From JBKCUA01 sp046318675 (GTDB taxonomy: Bacteria; Pseudomonadota; Alphaproteobacteria; JAJTHO01), in NCBI GenBank assembly GCA_046318675.1, contig JBKCUA010000027.1, forward strand, positions 1-39,705: 39,705 nucleotides of DNA, written 5' to 3'. Positions 39,494-39,705 of this stretch are shown here, piece after piece. The translations under genes and the position numbers were made by a program. Within the stretch, counting starts at the first letter, position 1. The number at the start of each line of letters is the position of its first letter. The notes under the pieces are model-generated. The model was not told where the DNA came from and ran no database searches. It was given only the letters and a program-made list of their open reading frames with translations.

Positions 39494-39705
39494 CAAACAT
39501 GAGAGTTTGATCCTGGCTCAGAACGAACGCTGGCGGCAGGCCTAACACATGCAAGTCGAACGGGTGTAGCAATACATCAGTGGCGCACGGGTGAGTAACG
39601 CGTGGGAATTTGCCTTTGAGTCTGGGATAACACAGGGAAACTTGTGCTAATACCGGATATTCCCGAGAGGGGAAAGTTTTTTCGCTCAAAGATAAGCCCG
39701 CGTAA
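39494..39705 (+). rRNA. 16S ribosomal RNA, 5' part (continues past the window)
   Basis: The universal 5' region AGAGTTTGATCCTGGCTCAG begins at 39502, followed by GAACGAACGCTGGCGGCAGG and the variable V1-V2 part up to the window end. The mature 5' end is estimated at about 39494 by comparison with the usual length before AGAGTTTGATC. The short V1 loop and the GTGGCGCACGGGTGAGTAACGCGTGGGAA segment fit Alphaproteobacteria. The gene is cut by the window edge. Confidence 0.97.

Overview
The window reads as chromosomal DNA of an alphaproteobacterium, probably from the Rhodospirillales or nearby. The 5' end of the 16S rRNA gene at the right edge has an alphaproteobacterial look. Other pointers are PstA with the long N-terminal periplasmic insert usual in this class, a UbiK/BMFP protein, a PCMT next to a LysM/M23 lipoprotein, an L10 leader between rplA and rplJ, and a sigma32-type dnaK promoter. 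The species cannot be named from the sequence alone.

Layout. Positions 1-370 hold no gene but carry structured repeats. A leftward run (6461 to 371) goes M.EcoRII-like cytosine methyltransferase, EcoRII-like restriction endonuclease, ctaA, pcm, a degenerate LysM/M23 lipoprotein and nrdB, mostly with tiny gaps or overlaps, so a restriction-modification system now heads a housekeeping operon. Rightward rplK-rplA-[L10 leader]-rplJ-rplL follows (6637-8812) and ends at a strong terminator. Then comes an AT-rich accessory patch (about 8884-10540) with a transposase remnant, a 59-codon ORF and a Clp-fold SDH-type serine protease. Next are a lone yejE, two convergent glycosyltransferases (GT2, GT9), dnaK with a sigma32-like promoter, tatC, and an unknown gene behind a (TA)n promoter. 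ubiK and erpA flank a cloverleaf-forming repeat with terminal inverted repeats. glnA, a TPR lipoprotein, a family-4-like uracil-DNA glycosylase lacking most cluster cysteines, and pstSCAB (no phoU) follow, then murA and a small lipoprotein on the minus strand.

From 28000 to 36606 there is one long, tightly packed rightward series: recA, hemE, cysQ, gamma-carbonic anhydrase, DedA, ArnT-like glycosyltransferase, PAP2 phosphatase, NfeD, SPFH protein, argB. Many junctions are 4-8 nt overlaps. A short intergenic block (36607-37114) holds a bidirectional terminator, a 64-aa minus-strand gene, a pentanucleotide tandem repeat and a degraded echo of the argB 3' end. A ferredoxin/thioredoxin-reductase-like flavoprotein and mtnA follow, then the promoter, leader and first ~212 nt of the 16S rRNA gene.

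Most genes are ordinary housekeeping functions. The parts that deserve a second look are the repeats (two elements sharing a YGCAACNNGCTATAA terminal motif), three simple-sequence tracts at gene starts or promoters (C10 in ctaA, (TA)8 before the unknown gene, (CGTTG)6 upstream of the flavoprotein), two probably leaderless genes, and the small ORF plus SDH protease pair beside an IS remnant.
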